Made by a program: the position numbers and the translations under genes. This document shows positions 8,091 through 17,775 of a DNA stretch of 64,000 bases, piece by piece; the stretch's first letter is position 1; every line of letters begins with the position of its first letter. The stretch is taken from positions 1 through 64,000 of the forward strand of contig JACAFB010000042.1 in assembly GCA_013388545.1 (NCBI GenBank), given 5' to 3'. Source of the DNA: Ignavibacteriaceae bacterium. GTDB lineage: Bacteria > Bacteroidota > Ignavibacteria > Ignavibacteriales > Ignavibacteriaceae. A model generated the notes under the pieces. That model saw only the letters and a program-made list of their open reading frames with translations. It was not told where the DNA came from and did not search any database.

Positions 8091-10091
8091 TCAGTCTGTA
8101 TCTAAAAGCCAGCCTTCTGCAAGTTCCGGATTAATATCTGAAATGAATCTGGATGGTTTGGAAAGTGTTTTTCCGGATTCACGGTCAAACATATTCATTG
8201 GGTAGGTGATGAAAAGATTTTGTTTTGCCCTTGTTGATGCCACGTACATAAGTCTACGTTCTTCTTCAAGTGTTTCGATTGATTCTGCAGAGCGGTACGA
8301 AGGAAAGAATCCTTCAACTGCATGAATTATGAAAACAGTATTCCACTCAAGTCCCTTTGCCGAGTGAATGGTAGAGAGTGTGAGGAACTCTTCTTCATTT
8401 CCTGAAGCAGATATATCCACTGCGCTTTCAATTATTGGCTCGATAGCCATATCTGAAAGCATATTGTCAAGCGAGCGATAATTTTCGGTTATATTCTGGA
8501 AAATGTCGAGGTCTTTACTTCTCTTATTAAAATCATCATAAATATTTTTAAAAATTGGATAATAATATTCAACAACCTGGGCAGCTTTTTCTGAAGGAGA
8601 GGTTTTTTGAGTGTGAATGTTATAAAGCAGGTTAAACAATCCGTAAAGTTTATCGTGTTTTTTAAATTCCGGCTGAACGTCGGGTGAAGATTTGATACTT
8701 AATTTTGCGAGCGAAAGTTCATCAAGGATTTTTTGGGCTGTTTTGGGACCTATTCCATCATGAAGAAGAAGCACTCTGAACCAGCTTACAATGTCTTTTG
8801 GGTTTGATGCAATTCTTAAAAAAGCAAGCACATCTTTGATATGTGCTGCTTCAATAAATTTAATCCCGCCGAACTTAACGAATGGTATGTTTGCTTTACT
8901 TAGTTCAATTTCAAGATCAAACGAAAAAAAAGAAGAACGAAAAAGGACAGCAATTTCCTGAAGCGGGATACCCTCTTCGCGAAGATCGAGAATTTTTTCT
9001 ACGATAAATTTCGATTGATAATTCTCGTTTTCGGCGGCAATTATCATCGGAAGTTTTCCACCGGGTTTTTTTGTGTAAAGTACTTTTGTATACTTTTCAA
9101 AAGCATGGTCATTTATGTGATTTGCAAAATTCAGTATTGATTGAACACTTCTGTAATTTTCTTCAAGCTTTATAATATTAACTTTACCAAAAAGCTTTGG
9201 AAATTCCATTATGTTCTTGTAATTGGCTCCGCGAAAAGAATAAATCGACTGAGAATCGTCGCCGACTACCATTATGTTATTGTTAAACTGTCCCAGACCT
9301 TTTACAATGTCAGCCTGAAGTTTATTTGTATCCTGGTATTCATCAACCATTAAAAAATTAATTCCCCTTAAAAAAGTTTTTGTTCCGGCATTCATATCAT
9401 TAAGAAAATCTCTCAGGTAAACAAGCAAATCGTCATAATCCAGCAAGTTATTTTTTTTCTTATGATGCTGATAAATTTTTTGAATATCGAGAAACTTATC
9501 TGCATAATCTAAAAAATGGGGATAATTTTCTTCCAGAATTTCCTGGATTGAGCGGTTGGTATTAACGCTCAAACTAAGCACCTTGAAAAGTGTTTGTTTG
9601 TTAGGAAACCTTTTTTCTTTTGAAATAAATCCTTCATAGTTTCTTATAAGATTAATAACATCTTCACTATCTCCCTGATCCAGAATAGTGAATGCCGGAT
9701 CCAGATTAACAAATTTTGAATACTTACGGAGAGTTACATTAGCAAAAGAGTGAAATGTTCCGCCGCGAATTTTAGCGCATCGGTTATCAAGTAAAACAGC
9801 AGCGCGGTTCAGCATTTCATTTGCTGCTTTGCGGGTGAACGTCAGCAGAACAATTGTATCAGGCTCATAACCCAGTTCAACTAATCGTGCAACTCTGTAA
9901 ACCAGTGTTCGTGTTTTACCGGTTCCTGCTCCGGCAATAACCAGGTGAACACCTTCAACTGCCGATACAGCTTCATACTGTGACAGATTTAATTCCTGCT
10001 TATAGTTGATTAAAAAACGGCTTTCGTCAAGGGGTTTGGGGGATTGAACCGTTTCGGCTAATCGCTTAAGCTTATATTTTTTTTGCTCCAT
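8091..10091 (-). CDS. UvrD/Rep/PcrA-type ATP-dependent DNA helicase
   Basis: A superfamily 1A 3'-5' DNA helicase of 666 residues. The Q-motif region (LNLSQYEAV) precedes motif I AGAGTGKTRTL near residue 54. Motif Ia is LTFTRKAANEM, motif II VDEYQDTN near 250, motif III GDDSQSIYSFRGA near 277, motif IV ENYRS near 312, motif V LSTIHSAKGLEW near 570 and motif VI RRLMYVASTRAKQNL near 614. The protein acts in repair or in removing blocks to replication. It is about 60-100 residues shorter than typical UvrD/PcrA and lacks their C-terminal tail. The start overlaps the stop of the upstream small gene by one base (TAATG). Confidence 0.93.
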   Translation of the reverse strand: MEQKKYKLKRLAETVQSPKPLDESRFLINYKQELNLSQYEAVSAVEGVHLVIAGAGTGKTRTLVYRVARLVELGYEPDTIVLLTFTRKAANEMLNRAAVLLDNRCAKIRGGTFHSFANVTLRKYSKFVNLDPAFTILDQGDSEDVINLIRNYEGFISKEKRFPNKQTLFKVLSLSVNTNRSIQEILEENYPHFLDYADKFLDIQKIYQHHKKKNNLLDYDDLLVYLRDFLNDMNAGTKTFLRGINFLMVDEYQDTNKLQADIVKGLGQFNNNIMVVGDDSQSIYSFRGANYKNIMEFPKLFGKVNIIKLEENYRSVQSILNFANHINDHAFEKYTKVLYTKKPGGKLPMIIAAENENYQSKFIVEKILDLREEGIPLQEIAVLFRSSFFSFDLEIELSKANIPFVKFGGIKFIEAAHIKDVLAFLRIASNPKDIVSWFRVLLLHDGIGPKTAQKILDELSLAKLSIKSSPDVQPEFKKHDKLYGLFNLLYNIHTQKTSPSEKAAQVVEYYYPIFKNIYDDFNKRSKDLDIFQNITENYRSLDNMLSDMAIEPIIESAVDISASGNEEEFLTLSTIHSAKGLEWNTVFIIHAVEGFFPSYRSAESIETLEEERRLMYVASTRAKQNLFITYPMNMFDRESGKTLSKPSRFISDINPELAEGWLLDTD

Positions 10092-10630
10092 TAACGGCGC
10101 ATTGCTTTCGGTTTACTGATTATTTCCGAAATTAAAATGTAATCTCTCAGTGAATAAGGATTTCTAATTTTTTTTATCAGCTCGCTTGAAATAATTCTTC
10201 CCTTCGAACGTGATTTAAGGATCTCTTCAAAATGTTGAGCGCGTTCCTCCATTTTAGCATCAAACTGCTTCTTGGTGAACTCAGGATTTTGAATATCAAC
10301 ACGGCCTTTGAATGCAGAGTAATTACTGCCGAGAGATTGCTGCAGTTCTTTTTTGCCTTCGCCGCTTGTTGTGCCTTCCTCGGATTTTGGTGAAGTTGTA
10401 TAAGTCGGAGGCTCAGCTTTTTTAGTATCATAATTAAAAAGGTTCTCCAGCTCCTTCAAAATGTCGTACTCATCATCCTGTTTTTGCGATGGGATTTTTA
10501 ATTCCGCGTCCGGAGGATATTTTTTTCTTTCATCAGGGCTTGGGACAGGAGCTTGCTTTTTCTTAAAGAAGGAGCTTAGAAAACTGATAATAATTATCAG
10601 GTAAATCAGTATTTCAAAAAAGTTATCCAT
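10091..10630 (-). CDS. Uncharacterised membrane-anchored protein between floA and the helicase
   Basis: A 179-residue protein I do not recognise. One N-terminal membrane helix (about residues 4-22) is followed by KKKQ and a long charged, proline-rich linker (25-110). The C-terminal 70 residues look helical and contain RGRIISSELIKKIRNPYSLRDYI, a stretch more conserved in character than the rest. The gene lies 6 bases downstream of floA and is joined to the helicase gene through a one-base stop/start overlap. Its position suggests a membrane-associated partner of FloA, which is inference only. Confidence 0.75.
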   Translation of the reverse strand: MDNFFEILIYLIIIISFLSSFFKKKQAPVPSPDERKKYPPDAELKIPSQKQDDEYDILKELENLFNYDTKKAEPPTYTTSPKSEEGTTSGEGKKELQQSLGSNYSAFKGRVDIQNPEFTKKQFDAKMEERAQHFEEILKSRSKGRIISSELIKKIRNPYSLRDYILISEIISKPKAMRR

Positions 10631-10636
10631 ATTTAT

Positions 10637-11620
10637 TTATTCTTTTGGTTTTTGTTCAGGTTTTGAAATTGCATCACGCATTTCAGTATCAGCCTGAATA
10701 TTTTTAAGATTATAATAATCCATTACACCCAATCTTCCGTTTCTGAAAGCTTCCGAAATAGCTTTTGGAACTTCAGCCTCGGCTTCTACAACTCTGGCTC
10801 TTTGTTTAGAAACTTCTGCAATCATTTCCTGCTCGAGTGCAACTGCTGCAGCTCTTCGCTCCTCAGCTTTTGCACGGGCAACTTTTAAATCTGCTTCTGC
10901 CTGATCAGCCTGCAAAATTGCTCCGATATTTTGTCCTATATCCACATCAGCAATATCGATTGAAAGTATTTCGAATGCTGTTCCCGAATCCAATCCTTTT
11001 GCAAGTACACTTTTAGATATGCTGTCGGGATTTTCCAATACCTGCTTGTGCGAGTCACTTGATCCGATAGTTGAAACTATACCTTCACCAACTCTTGCAA
11101 GAATTGTTGCTTCACCAGCGCCGCCAACAAGTCTATCTATGTTTGCTCTTACTGTTATTCTTGCTATTGCTTTTAACTGAATACCATCTTTAGCAACTGC
11201 TGCTACTAATGGGGTTTCGATTACTTTTGGAATGACTGACATCTTAACTGCTTCAAGAACATCCCTTCCTGCAAGATCAATTGCGGCAGCTCGTTCAAAA
11301 TTCAATCCGAGATTTGCTTTATCAGCTGAAATAAGTGCATTGACAACTTTTAAAACATTTCCCCCGGCAAGAAAATGAGCTTCAAGTTTTCCCTGTTCAA
11401 CAATCAAACCTGCTTTAGTAGCAGTAATCATACTGTTAACTATTATTGATGGTGGAACTCTTCGTAATCTCATTCCAATTAGATCCTGAAAGATTCTAAC
11501 TTTTACTCCGGATGAAATCGCAGCAATATAAAGCCGTACCGGAATGAAGTAGAAGAATAAAATTATTAGAAGAACTATTAAGATAATTATCACTAAAGAC
11601 AGCCCTGTTAAAGCTTCCAT
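10637..11620 (-). CDS. floA: Flotillin-like protein FloA
   Basis: A scaffold protein of functional membrane microdomains, SPFH/YqfA family. The 327 residues match FloA length. A single N-terminal membrane hairpin (about residues 5-28) is followed by the [17 protein letters not shown] junction, an SPFH domain, and a coiled-coil region rich in Ala and Glu ([19 protein letters not shown] near 240). The C-terminal [19 protein letters not shown] element is highly typical. A good Shine-Dalgarno (AGGAG on the minus strand, 7 bases before the ATG) supports the start. No NfeD-type gene, a common FloA partner elsewhere, is adjacent; the neighbour is the uncharacterised 179-residue membrane protein. Confidence 0.95.
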   Translation of the reverse strand: MEALTGLSLVIIILIVLLIILFFYFIPVRLYIAAISSGVKVRIFQDLIGMRLRRVPPSIIVNSMITATKAGLIVEQGKLEAHFLAGGNVLKVVNALISADKANLGLNFERAAAIDLAGRDVLEAVKMSVIPKVIETPLVAAVAKDGIQLKAIARITVRANIDRLVGGAGEATILARVGEGIVSTIGSSDSHKQVLENPDSISKSVLAKGLDSGTAFEILSIDIADVDIGQNIGAILQADQAEADLKVARAKAEERRAAAVALEQEMIAEVSKQRARVVEAEAEVPKAISEAFRNGRLGVMDYYNLKNIQADTEMRDAISKPEQKPKE

Positions 11621-11730
11621 GAATTTCTCCTAAAAAAATGAATGTATTATTTTAACACTAATTTAGTTACTTCGTTCACTAATGAACAAATTAAAAGACT
11701 CTGAAACCGAAATTTAAGATATTGGTAATT

Positions 11731-11747
11731 TTGGCATGTTTTTTGCC
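11731..11747 (+). promoter_or_regulatory. Candidate sigma-54 (-24/-12) promoter upstream of clpC
   Basis: TTGGCATG, four T and TTGCC form a close match to the RpoN consensus TGGCACG-N4-TTGC, with the invariant GG (11733-11734) and GC (11745-11746) exactly ten bases apart. Transcription would start near 11758, about 130 bases before the clpC ATG. This is a single sequence match in AT-rich DNA, and no activator gene or rpoN is in the window, so it remains a candidate. Confidence 0.4.
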
Positions 11748-11821
11748 CCAAACCGAAGAATAAATACAGGCGATTTTAAACTAAAAATACGTATATTTAA
11801 CAGGGTAAGATCAGAAACAAT

Positions 11822-11856
11822 AAAACAAGAAACTTAAATCAGATATTTCTTGTTTT
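11822..11856 (+). repeat. Perfect 11-bp inverted repeat in the clpC leader
   Basis: AAAACAAGAAA at 11822-11832 and TTTCTTGTTTT at 11846-11856 are exact reverse complements with a 13-base spacer. The repeat ends 30 bases before the clpC ATG. No run of T follows it, so it is not a normal terminator. It could be a repressor operator, since clpC is heat- or stress-controlled in many bacteria, or an mRNA hairpin in the 5' leader. It matches neither the CIRCE element (TTAGCACTC-N9-GAGTGCTAA) nor the CtsR heptad repeat. Confidence 0.6.
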
Positions 11857-11886
11857 CTGAATAAAAGAAAGGAAATTTTATTTAAG

Positions 11887-14391
11887 ATGGATGGAAATTT
11901 TTCAGAGAGGCTTCAGGATGTAATAAGACTTAGTCGCGAGGAAGCATTAAGACTTGGCCACGATTATATAGGAACTGAGCATCTTTTGCTAGGAATTATC
12001 AGAGAAAGTCAGGGTGTTGCTGTCCGAATTCTGAGGAATCTTGATTGCGATTTGATGAAACTCAAAAAAGCAATTGAAGAAACTGTCAGGACTGCCGGAG
12101 GAACTCTTACCATTGGTAATATTCCGCTAACAAAACAAGCTGAGAAAGTTCTAAAAATAACCCAGATTGAATCCAAGATTTATAAAGCAGATGTTATTGG
12201 AACAGAACATTTGCTTCTTTCATTACTAAGAGATGAAGATAACATCGCAACACAAATACTTCATCAGTTTAATGTTACTTACGATGGTGCAAGAGCTGAA
12301 CTTAATGCAATGCTTAGTTCAAAAGGTCAGAAGGACGCACAAAATATTGGAACCCCCGTTGACAAAAAAATTGAAAAGACAAAAACTCCGGTACTGGATA
12401 ATTTTGGCAGAGACCTCACAAAATTAGCTCTTGAAGATAAGCTTGATCCGGTGGTAGGAAGAGAAAAAGAAATTGAAAGAGTAGCCCAGATACTCAGCAG
12501 AAGGAAAAAGAATAATCCGGTTTTAATCGGAGAACCAGGAGTTGGAAAAACAGCTATTGCAGAGGGACTTGCGCTTAGAATAGTTCAGAAGAAAGTTCCC
12601 AGAACACTTCAGGAAAAGCGTGTGGTTACTCTTGATCTGGCTGGATTGGTTGCCGGAACTAAATACCGCGGTCAGTTTGAAGAAAGAATGAAGGCACTGA
12701 TGAATGAGCTTGAAAAAGCCAAAGATGTGATCCTTTTTATCGATGAATTACATACGATTGTTGGTGCAGGTGGCGCCTCTGGTTCACTCGATGCTTCCAA
12801 CATGTTTAAACCTGCACTGGCAAGAGGAGATATCCAGTGCATCGGTGCTACTACGCTTGATGAATACAGAAAATTCATTGAAACCGACGGTGCTCTGGAT
12901 CGAAGATTCCAGCGCGTTATGGTTGATCCTCCGACTTATGAAGAAACTTTAAAGATTCTCGAAAACATTAAAGTAAAGTACGAAGAACATCATCGGGTAA
13001 GATATTCTAAGGAGGCGATTGAAGCGGCGGTTAAACTCAGCAACCGTTACATAACCGATCGGCATCTTCCTGATAAAGCAATTGATGTTTTAGATGAAGC
13101 CGGTTCAAGAGTTCATATGGGACACTTTGAAGTTCCTCAGGAAGTTCTTGATCTTGAAGCGGAAATTGAAAAAGTCAGACTTGAGAAAGCCTCTGTTGTT
13201 AAAAGACAGGATTATGAAGAGGCAGCAAGATTGCGCGACAAAGAAAGAAATATTCAGGCCGATCTTGAAATTGCGAAGAAAGATTGGGAATTAAGAACTA
13301 AAGATATTGTGCATGATGTAACTGAAGAAGATATTGCAACAGTAGTAGCTATGATGACAGGAATTCCGGTAAATCGTGTTGCACAGACTGAATCTGAAAA
13401 ACTTCTTAAGATGGAAGAATCTCTCAAAACTCAGATAGTAGGCCAGGACGAAGCAGTATCCAAGTTAACCAAAGCAATAAGACGAACAAGGGCAGGATTG
13501 AAAAATCCAAACAGACCAATAGGAAGTTTTATTTTTCTTGGTCCTACAGGTGTCGGGAAAACGGAACTTTGCAAAGCTTTAGCAAGATATCTTTTTGATT
13601 CGGAAAATTCTCTCATAAGAATTGATATGAGTGAGTATATGGAGAAGTTTTCACTTTCAAGATTGGTTGGAGCGCCTCCGGGATATGTGGGTTATGAAGA
13701 AGGTGGTCAGCTTACTGAGAAAGTAAGAAGAAAACCATATTCAGTTGTGCTATTCGATGAAATTGAAAAAGCCCATCCTGATATCTTTAGTATTTTGCTC
13801 CAGGTTCTGGATGACGGTGTGTTAACTGATAGTCTTGGAAGAAAAGTCGATTTTAAGAATACAATTATCATAATGACTTCAAACATTGGAACAAAGGATA
13901 TTAAAAATATTTCCTCTTTTGGATTCGGAGCTGAAGGGCAGGCTGATAAGTACAGTAATTTAAAGAACACTGTTGAAGATGCCATGCGAAAGCTTTTTAA
14001 TCCCGAGTTCTTAAACAGAATCGATGAAACTATTGTATTCCGTAACCTTGAAAGGGAAGACATCTTTAAGATAATTGATATCGAGATTCAGGATTTAATG
14101 AAAAATATTCACGATAACAAAATGGAATTCGCTCTTGATAACTCTGCAAAAGAATTTCTTGTTGACAAAGGATTTGATCCGAAGTTTGGTGCCCGGCCTT
14201 TGAGGAGGGCAATTCAAAAGTATGTTGAAGATCCTGTTGCTGAAGAAATTCTTCGTGGTTCATTCAAAGACGGTTCTAAGATTATTGCCAAACACTTTGA
14301 AAACAGCGAAGAGTTAGTGTTTATTGATGAAAGCGTTGATCTTAATTTAGCTGATGAACATAAAGAACGAACCGATACTAATGATTTATAA
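11887..14391 (+). CDS. clpC: ATP-dependent Clp protease ATPase subunit ClpC
   Basis: An AAA+ unfoldase of 834 residues that feeds substrates to ClpP. It has the full ClpC layout: two Clp_N repeats (about 1-145), AAA-1 with Walker A GEPGVGKT near 214 and the [10 protein letters not shown] stretch near 281, a UVR/middle domain around [13 protein letters not shown] near 440, AAA-2 with GPTGVGKTE near 553 and [10 protein letters not shown] near 622, and a ClpB_D2-small C-terminal domain ending near 815. The UVR motif and short middle domain separate it from ClpB. Neither mcsA/mcsB nor ctsR, which accompany clpC in Firmicutes, is adjacent. A purine-rich AAAGG lies 14 bases upstream of the ATG, a rather long spacing. 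Confidence 0.96.
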   Translation: MDGNFSERLQDVIRLSREEALRLGHDYIGTEHLLLGIIRESQGVAVRILRNLDCDLMKLKKAIEETVRTAGGTLTIGNIPLTKQAEKVLKITQIESKIYKADVIGTEHLLLSLLRDEDNIATQILHQFNVTYDGARAELNAMLSSKGQKDAQNIGTPVDKKIEKTKTPVLDNFGRDLTKLALEDKLDPVVGREKEIERVAQILSRRKKNNPVLIGEPGVGKTAIAEGLALRIVQKKVPRTLQEKRVVTLDLAGLVAGTKYRGQFEERMKALMNELEKAKDVILFIDELHTIVGAGGASGSLDASNMFKPALARGDIQCIGATTLDEYRKFIETDGALDRRFQRVMVDPPTYEETLKILENIKVKYEEHHRVRYSKEAIEAAVKLSNRYITDRHLPDKAIDVLDEAGSRVHMGHFEVPQEVLDLEAEIEKVRLEKASVVKRQDYEEAARLRDKERNIQADLEIAKKDWELRTKDIVHDVTEEDIATVVAMMTGIPVNRVAQTESEKLLKMEESLKTQIVGQDEAVSKLTKAIRRTRAGLKNPNRPIGSFIFLGPTGVGKTELCKALARYLFDSENSLIRIDMSEYMEKFSLSRLVGAPPGYVGYEEGGQLTEKVRRKPYSVVLFDEIEKAHPDIFSILLQVLDDGVLTDSLGRKVDFKNTIIIMTSNIGTKDIKNISSFGFGAEGQADKYSNLKNTVEDAMRKLFNPEFLNRIDETIVFRNLEREDIFKIIDIEIQDLMKNIHDNKMEFALDNSAKEFLVDKGFDPKFGARPLRRAIQKYVEDPVAEEILRGSFKDGSKIIAKHFENSEELVFIDESVDLNLADEHKERTDTNDL

Positions 14392-14419
14392 CCCTTTAAT
14401 TTATTCTCTATAATTACTG

Positions 14420-14448
14420 AAGCGTATTATTTTTAATACGCTTTTTTT
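14420..14448 (+). terminator. Rho-independent terminator after clpC
   Basis: A 10-base stem AAGCGTATTA (14420-14429) / TAATACGCTT (14434-14443) with a four-T loop is followed by a run of T. It lies 28 bases after the clpC stop and isolates clpC from the following operon. Confidence 0.85.
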
Positions 14449-14489
14449 ATTTATAATTTTACAATAATAAATAAGAGTTGAATACATAT

Positions 14490-14777
14490 ATGGAATTATT
14501 GACCGAAAATTTGATAAATGAAAAGCTTAAAGAAATCAAAGGTTGGTTTTATCAAGCCAAACATATTGAAAAGGAATTCCTGTTTAAAGATTTTTCCAGT
14601 GCACTATCCTTTGTCAATAGAGTTGGAGAACTTGCAGAACAAATTGATCATCATCCTGATCTTCTGATTCACTCTTGGAACAAAGTTAAAATTATCATTT
14701 CAACGCACAGCAAAGGTGGAGTTACAAGTAAAGACTTTGAGCTTGCAGAAAAAATTGAAGGACTGAATCAACTATGA
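14490..14777 (+). CDS. Pterin-4a-carbinolamine dehydratase (PCD/DCoH family)
   Basis: Dehydrates 4a-hydroxytetrahydropterin in recycling of the pterin cofactor. The diagnostic motif EQIDHHPDL sits in mid-protein, preceded by the FKDFSSALSFVNRV helix, and the C-terminus carries the usual THSKGGVTSKDFELA. A TTG four codons upstream (14478) also opens the frame, but AAGAG abuts it directly; the ATG at 14490 has that AAGAG 12 bases upstream and gives the usual family length (95 residues). No aromatic amino acid hydroxylase gene is nearby, so its role here may be cofactor repair in general. Its end overlaps pyrE by four bases (ATGA). Confidence 0.9.
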   Translation: MELLTENLINEKLKEIKGWFYQAKHIEKEFLFKDFSSALSFVNRVGELAEQIDHHPDLLIHSWNKVKIIISTHSKGGVTSKDFELAEKIEGLNQL

Positions 14778-15352
14778 CCGAAAACGAAATTCTGGATATC
14801 TTCCAAAAAAGCGGTGCTTTATTAACCGGACATTTTCTCTTAACTTCAGGAAGACACAGCGATAAGTATTTTCAGTGTGCAAAAGTATTGCAATATCCGG
14901 AGTACACAGAAAAACTTTGCAGGCTGATTGCTGACAATTTCAGAAATTCCAGAGTGGATACAGTCATAGCTCCCGCCATTGGAGGATTGGTGGTAGGGCA
15001 GGAGGTTGCGCGGCAATTGAATAAAAGATTCATTTTTGCTGAGCGGGAAGAAAAGCAATTATCGCTCAGAAGAGGATTCACAATTGAAGAAAATGAAAGT
15101 GTACTTGTTTGTGAAGACGTTGTAACAACCGGTGGTTCTGTTTTTGAAATTATCGAAATCGTTAAGAGTAATAACGCAAAAGTTGCCGGTGTCGGATTTA
15201 TCGTAGATAGAAGTAACGGTAAAGTCAATTTCAGTTTTCCCCAATTCAGTGCATTGAAGATGGATGTTCTTTCATATTTACCTGAAGAATGTCCTCTTTG
15301 CAAAGAACAAATGGAGCTCATTAAACCCGGGTCAAGAAAAGTTAAAAAATGA
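14774..15352 (+). CDS. pyrE: Orotate phosphoribosyltransferase
   Basis: Condenses orotate with PRPP to orotidine 5'-monophosphate in de novo pyrimidine synthesis. The 192-residue protein has the phosphoribosyltransferase motif VLVCEDVVTTGGSV near residues 110-123 and the N-terminal SGRHSDKYFQ substrate segment near 27. The flexible-loop region AEREEKQLSLRRGF near 88 is also present. The C-terminus contains CPLCKEQ, a Cys pair often seen in this PyrE subgroup. It overlaps the pterin dehydratase gene and the MscS gene by four bases each, so the three are probably one transcript, although no functional link is obvious. Confidence 0.95.
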   Translation: MTENEILDIFQKSGALLTGHFLLTSGRHSDKYFQCAKVLQYPEYTEKLCRLIADNFRNSRVDTVIAPAIGGLVVGQEVARQLNKRFIFAEREEKQLSLRRGFTIEENESVLVCEDVVTTGGSVFEIIEIVKSNNAKVAGVGFIVDRSNGKVNFSFPQFSALKMDVLSYLPEECPLCKEQMELIKPGSRKVKK

Positions 15353-16485
15353 TTAACCTGCTTAAACACTATTACGAACTGATTCAGAATCCTATACTTT
15401 ATCAGTTAACGATTGCTGCTTTAATTGTTCTATGTGGGTTTCTTATTGCAAAGATTTTCAGCTTACTGCTGAAAAAGATAATTCAACCTTATGTTAAGAA
15501 AACCGAAACGCATCAGGATGATAAACTGATTTCAGTTCTGCAGAAAACAATTTTCCGTGTGACAGTCATCGGAGCGTTCTATTTTGCTTCAGAAATTTTT
15601 GGCAGCTCATCGCTTTTTCTGATCGGAACAGAATCCGATTTGCTTACGACGAGATTTTCATACCTTGATGAAATAAACCTTGCAGTGTCATACATTCTTT
15701 ACATTATTCTCATTGTTGTCTTAATGATTTCAGCGTTCAAAATTGTTACAATCGGTTTTGACTGGTATGCTGAATCTGTTAATGCAGGTGACAATAGAAA
15801 TTTAAGCGGCAGCCTGTTTCCGCTTCTCAAAAAAATATCCAAAGTTCTGATTGTAATCCTTGCGGTGGTAATTGTTCTTTCCAAATTCGATGTTAACATT
15901 TCAGGCTTAATAGTATCACTTGGGGTTGGTTCGCTGGCAATTGCTCTTGCTGCACAGGAAACTCTTTCAAATATGATTGCAGGTTTTACAATAATGATCG
16001 ATCGGCCATTCAGAATTGGTGACAGAATTCGTTTCTCTCAAAATCAGGTTGGCGATGTTGTTGAAATCGGTATTAGGACAACTAAAATTTTAGATTTTGA
16101 TAATAATCTGGTTATTGTACCTAACAATGAAATTGTTAAAACGATTATCGTTAATCTTACTTATCCTAATACTTCAACAAGAGTAGTTATTGATTTTATG
16201 GTGGCCTATGGCACCGACTTAAAAAAGGTTAAGTATGTATTAACTGAATTATGGCAGCAAGAAGAAAACATTGAAAAAGATAAATCTCCTGAGATTTCAC
16301 TCATCAATTTTAATGACTCATCTCTGGGTATGAGAATGACTTTCTTTACCGGCAGTTACAAGCAAGCCTGGGATCTTCAAACCAGAATGAGAGAAAAAAT
16401 TTATCAGGCTTTTGCAAAAGAAGGAATTGAAATGCCTTTTCCTCAAAGGGTTATTCAAATTGTAAATCCCGGAACTTTGAAATAA
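15349..16485 (+). CDS. Small-conductance mechanosensitive channel (MscS family)
   Basis: An inner-membrane channel that releases solutes on hypo-osmotic shock. The 378 residues contain four or five hydrophobic segments. The last is the Ala/Gly-rich pore helix around VSLGVGSLAIALAAQETLSN, followed by the beta-domain signature RPFRIGDRIRF and GDVVEIGIRTTKI, then an alpha/beta cytoplasmic domain to the C-terminus. It has about 90 residues more than E. coli MscS, owing to an additional N-terminal membrane segment and a long loop at residues 75-120. It overlaps pyrE by four bases. Confidence 0.93.
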   Translation: MINLLKHYYELIQNPILYQLTIAALIVLCGFLIAKIFSLLLKKIIQPYVKKTETHQDDKLISVLQKTIFRVTVIGAFYFASEIFGSSSLFLIGTESDLLTTRFSYLDEINLAVSYILYIILIVVLMISAFKIVTIGFDWYAESVNAGDNRNLSGSLFPLLKKISKVLIVILAVVIVLSKFDVNISGLIVSLGVGSLAIALAAQETLSNMIAGFTIMIDRPFRIGDRIRFSQNQVGDVVEIGIRTTKILDFDNNLVIVPNNEIVKTIIVNLTYPNTSTRVVIDFMVAYGTDLKKVKYVLTELWQQEENIEKDKSPEISLINFNDSSLGMRMTFFTGSYKQAWDLQTRMREKIYQAFAKEGIEMPFPQRVIQIVNPGTLK

Positions 16486-16504
16486 CAATTGATTGGATTA
16501 TAAC

Positions 16505-17773
16505 GTGAAAACCATTCTACTTTCGCTTTTTACATTTCAAATGATTTTTGCCCAGGTGGTTTTTAATGAATATTTTGAAAACAAAACACTGCGGTTTGAT
16601 TACTTTCATACTGGCGATAAAAACTCTGATTCATATTCATTTGATGAATTAATTGAGGAACCATTTTGGGGCGGAAGCAAAGTTAATCTTATTGACAAAT
16701 TCAATTACGGCAAATACAAGTTTGAAGTTTATGATTTATCATCAAACAAATTAATTTATTCAAGAACTTATTCAACTTTGTTCAGTGAATGGCAAACAAC
16801 TGAAGAAGCTTCCATAACTCAAAGAACATTTAGTGAGACAGTTGTATTTCCTTTCCCTAAGAACAAAGTCAGAATTGAATTTTACGGAAGAACAAAAGAG
16901 AATAAATTTGAAAAGAAATTTGACTATACAATTGATCCCGCCAACTACTTCATTAAACCTGAACGTGAATTCAAGTTTGATTCATTCAAAGTACTGGGAA
17001 ATGGTGATCCTGCTGTAAAAGTAGATATCGTTTTAATTCCCGAAGGCTATACAGAGAGCGAAATGACATTATTCAAAGGTGACTGCGAAAAGTTTGCAGG
17101 TTACTTGTTCAATTCATCTCCATTCAAAGAGAACAAAGATAAATTCAATATCTGGGCTGTCGAAGCCCCATCAATTGAATCAGGAACAGACATTCCTGCT
17201 GAAGATATCTGGAAAAATACGCTGGTGGATTCAAGATTTTATACATTCGATTTGGAACGGTATCTGATGACCGCCGATAACAAAACTCTGCGAAGCGTTG
17301 CTTCGAATGCCCCTTACGATCAGATTTACATTCTTGTCAACAGCAGCAAATATGGAGGAGGATCTATTTACAACCATTACTCGGTATGCGTGAATAACAA
17401 TCCATACGAGGAGTATGTATTTGTTCATGAATTCGGGCATGGCTTCGGTTCGCTTGCAGATGAATATTATACTTCAGATGTTGCCTATGAAAATTTTTAT
17501 CCGCTTCACCTGGAACCTCTTGATCCAAATATAACCACACTTGTGGATTTTGATTCTAAATGGAAAGATATGATTGACCAATCTACACCGGTTCCAACAC
17601 CTCAGACAGATGAGTACAAAAATGTTGTGGGTGCTTTTGAAGGAGGAGGATATGTTGCAAAAGGTGTTTATCGTCCAATGCAGGATTGTACGATGAAATC
17701 TTTAACTAAAGATAATTTTTGTAAAGTTTGCAGAAGAGCACTTCAACAGATGATTGACTTTTACTCGGAATAA
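16505..17773 (+). CDS. Secreted M64-family (IgA peptidase-type) zinc metallopeptidase
   Basis: A GTG start at 16505 gives a clean signal peptide (MKTILLSLFTFQMIFAQ); a TTG four codons upstream also keeps the frame. The N-terminal half (to about residue 165) is a beta-rich M64_N-like domain. The catalytic half begins at VDIVLIPEGYTE near 180 and carries the zinc motif HEFGHGFGSLADEYY near 307, which fits M64 (HExxH with downstream Asp). A Cys pair near the C-terminus (CTMKS...FCKVC) may form a disulphide or metal site. The family includes the Clostridium ramosum IgA protease, but most environmental members have unknown substrates. It follows the MscS gene by 19 bases. Confidence 0.88.
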   Translation: MKTILLSLFTFQMIFAQVVFNEYFENKTLRFDYFHTGDKNSDSYSFDELIEEPFWGGSKVNLIDKFNYGKYKFEVYDLSSNKLIYSRTYSTLFSEWQTTEEASITQRTFSETVVFPFPKNKVRIEFYGRTKENKFEKKFDYTIDPANYFIKPEREFKFDSFKVLGNGDPAVKVDIVLIPEGYTESEMTLFKGDCEKFAGYLFNSSPFKENKDKFNIWAVEAPSIESGTDIPAEDIWKNTLVDSRFYTFDLERYLMTADNKTLRSVASNAPYDQIYILVNSSKYGGGSIYNHYSVCVNNNPYEEYVFVHEFGHGFGSLADEYYTSDVAYENFYPLHLEPLDPNITTLVDFDSKWKDMIDQSTPVPTPQTDEYKNVVGAFEGGGYVAKGVYRPMQDCTMKSLTKDNFCKVCRRALQQMIDFYSE

Positions 17774-17775
17774 CA

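Noticed and set aside
11822-11856. CIRCE or CtsR operator
   Set aside because: The sequence of the inverted repeat matches neither known element, so it is listed only as an unexplained repeat.
12672-12878. Several 60-120-codon frames within clpC on both strands
   Set aside because: All are out of frame with a complete ClpC carrying both AAA+ domains, and none has its own signal.
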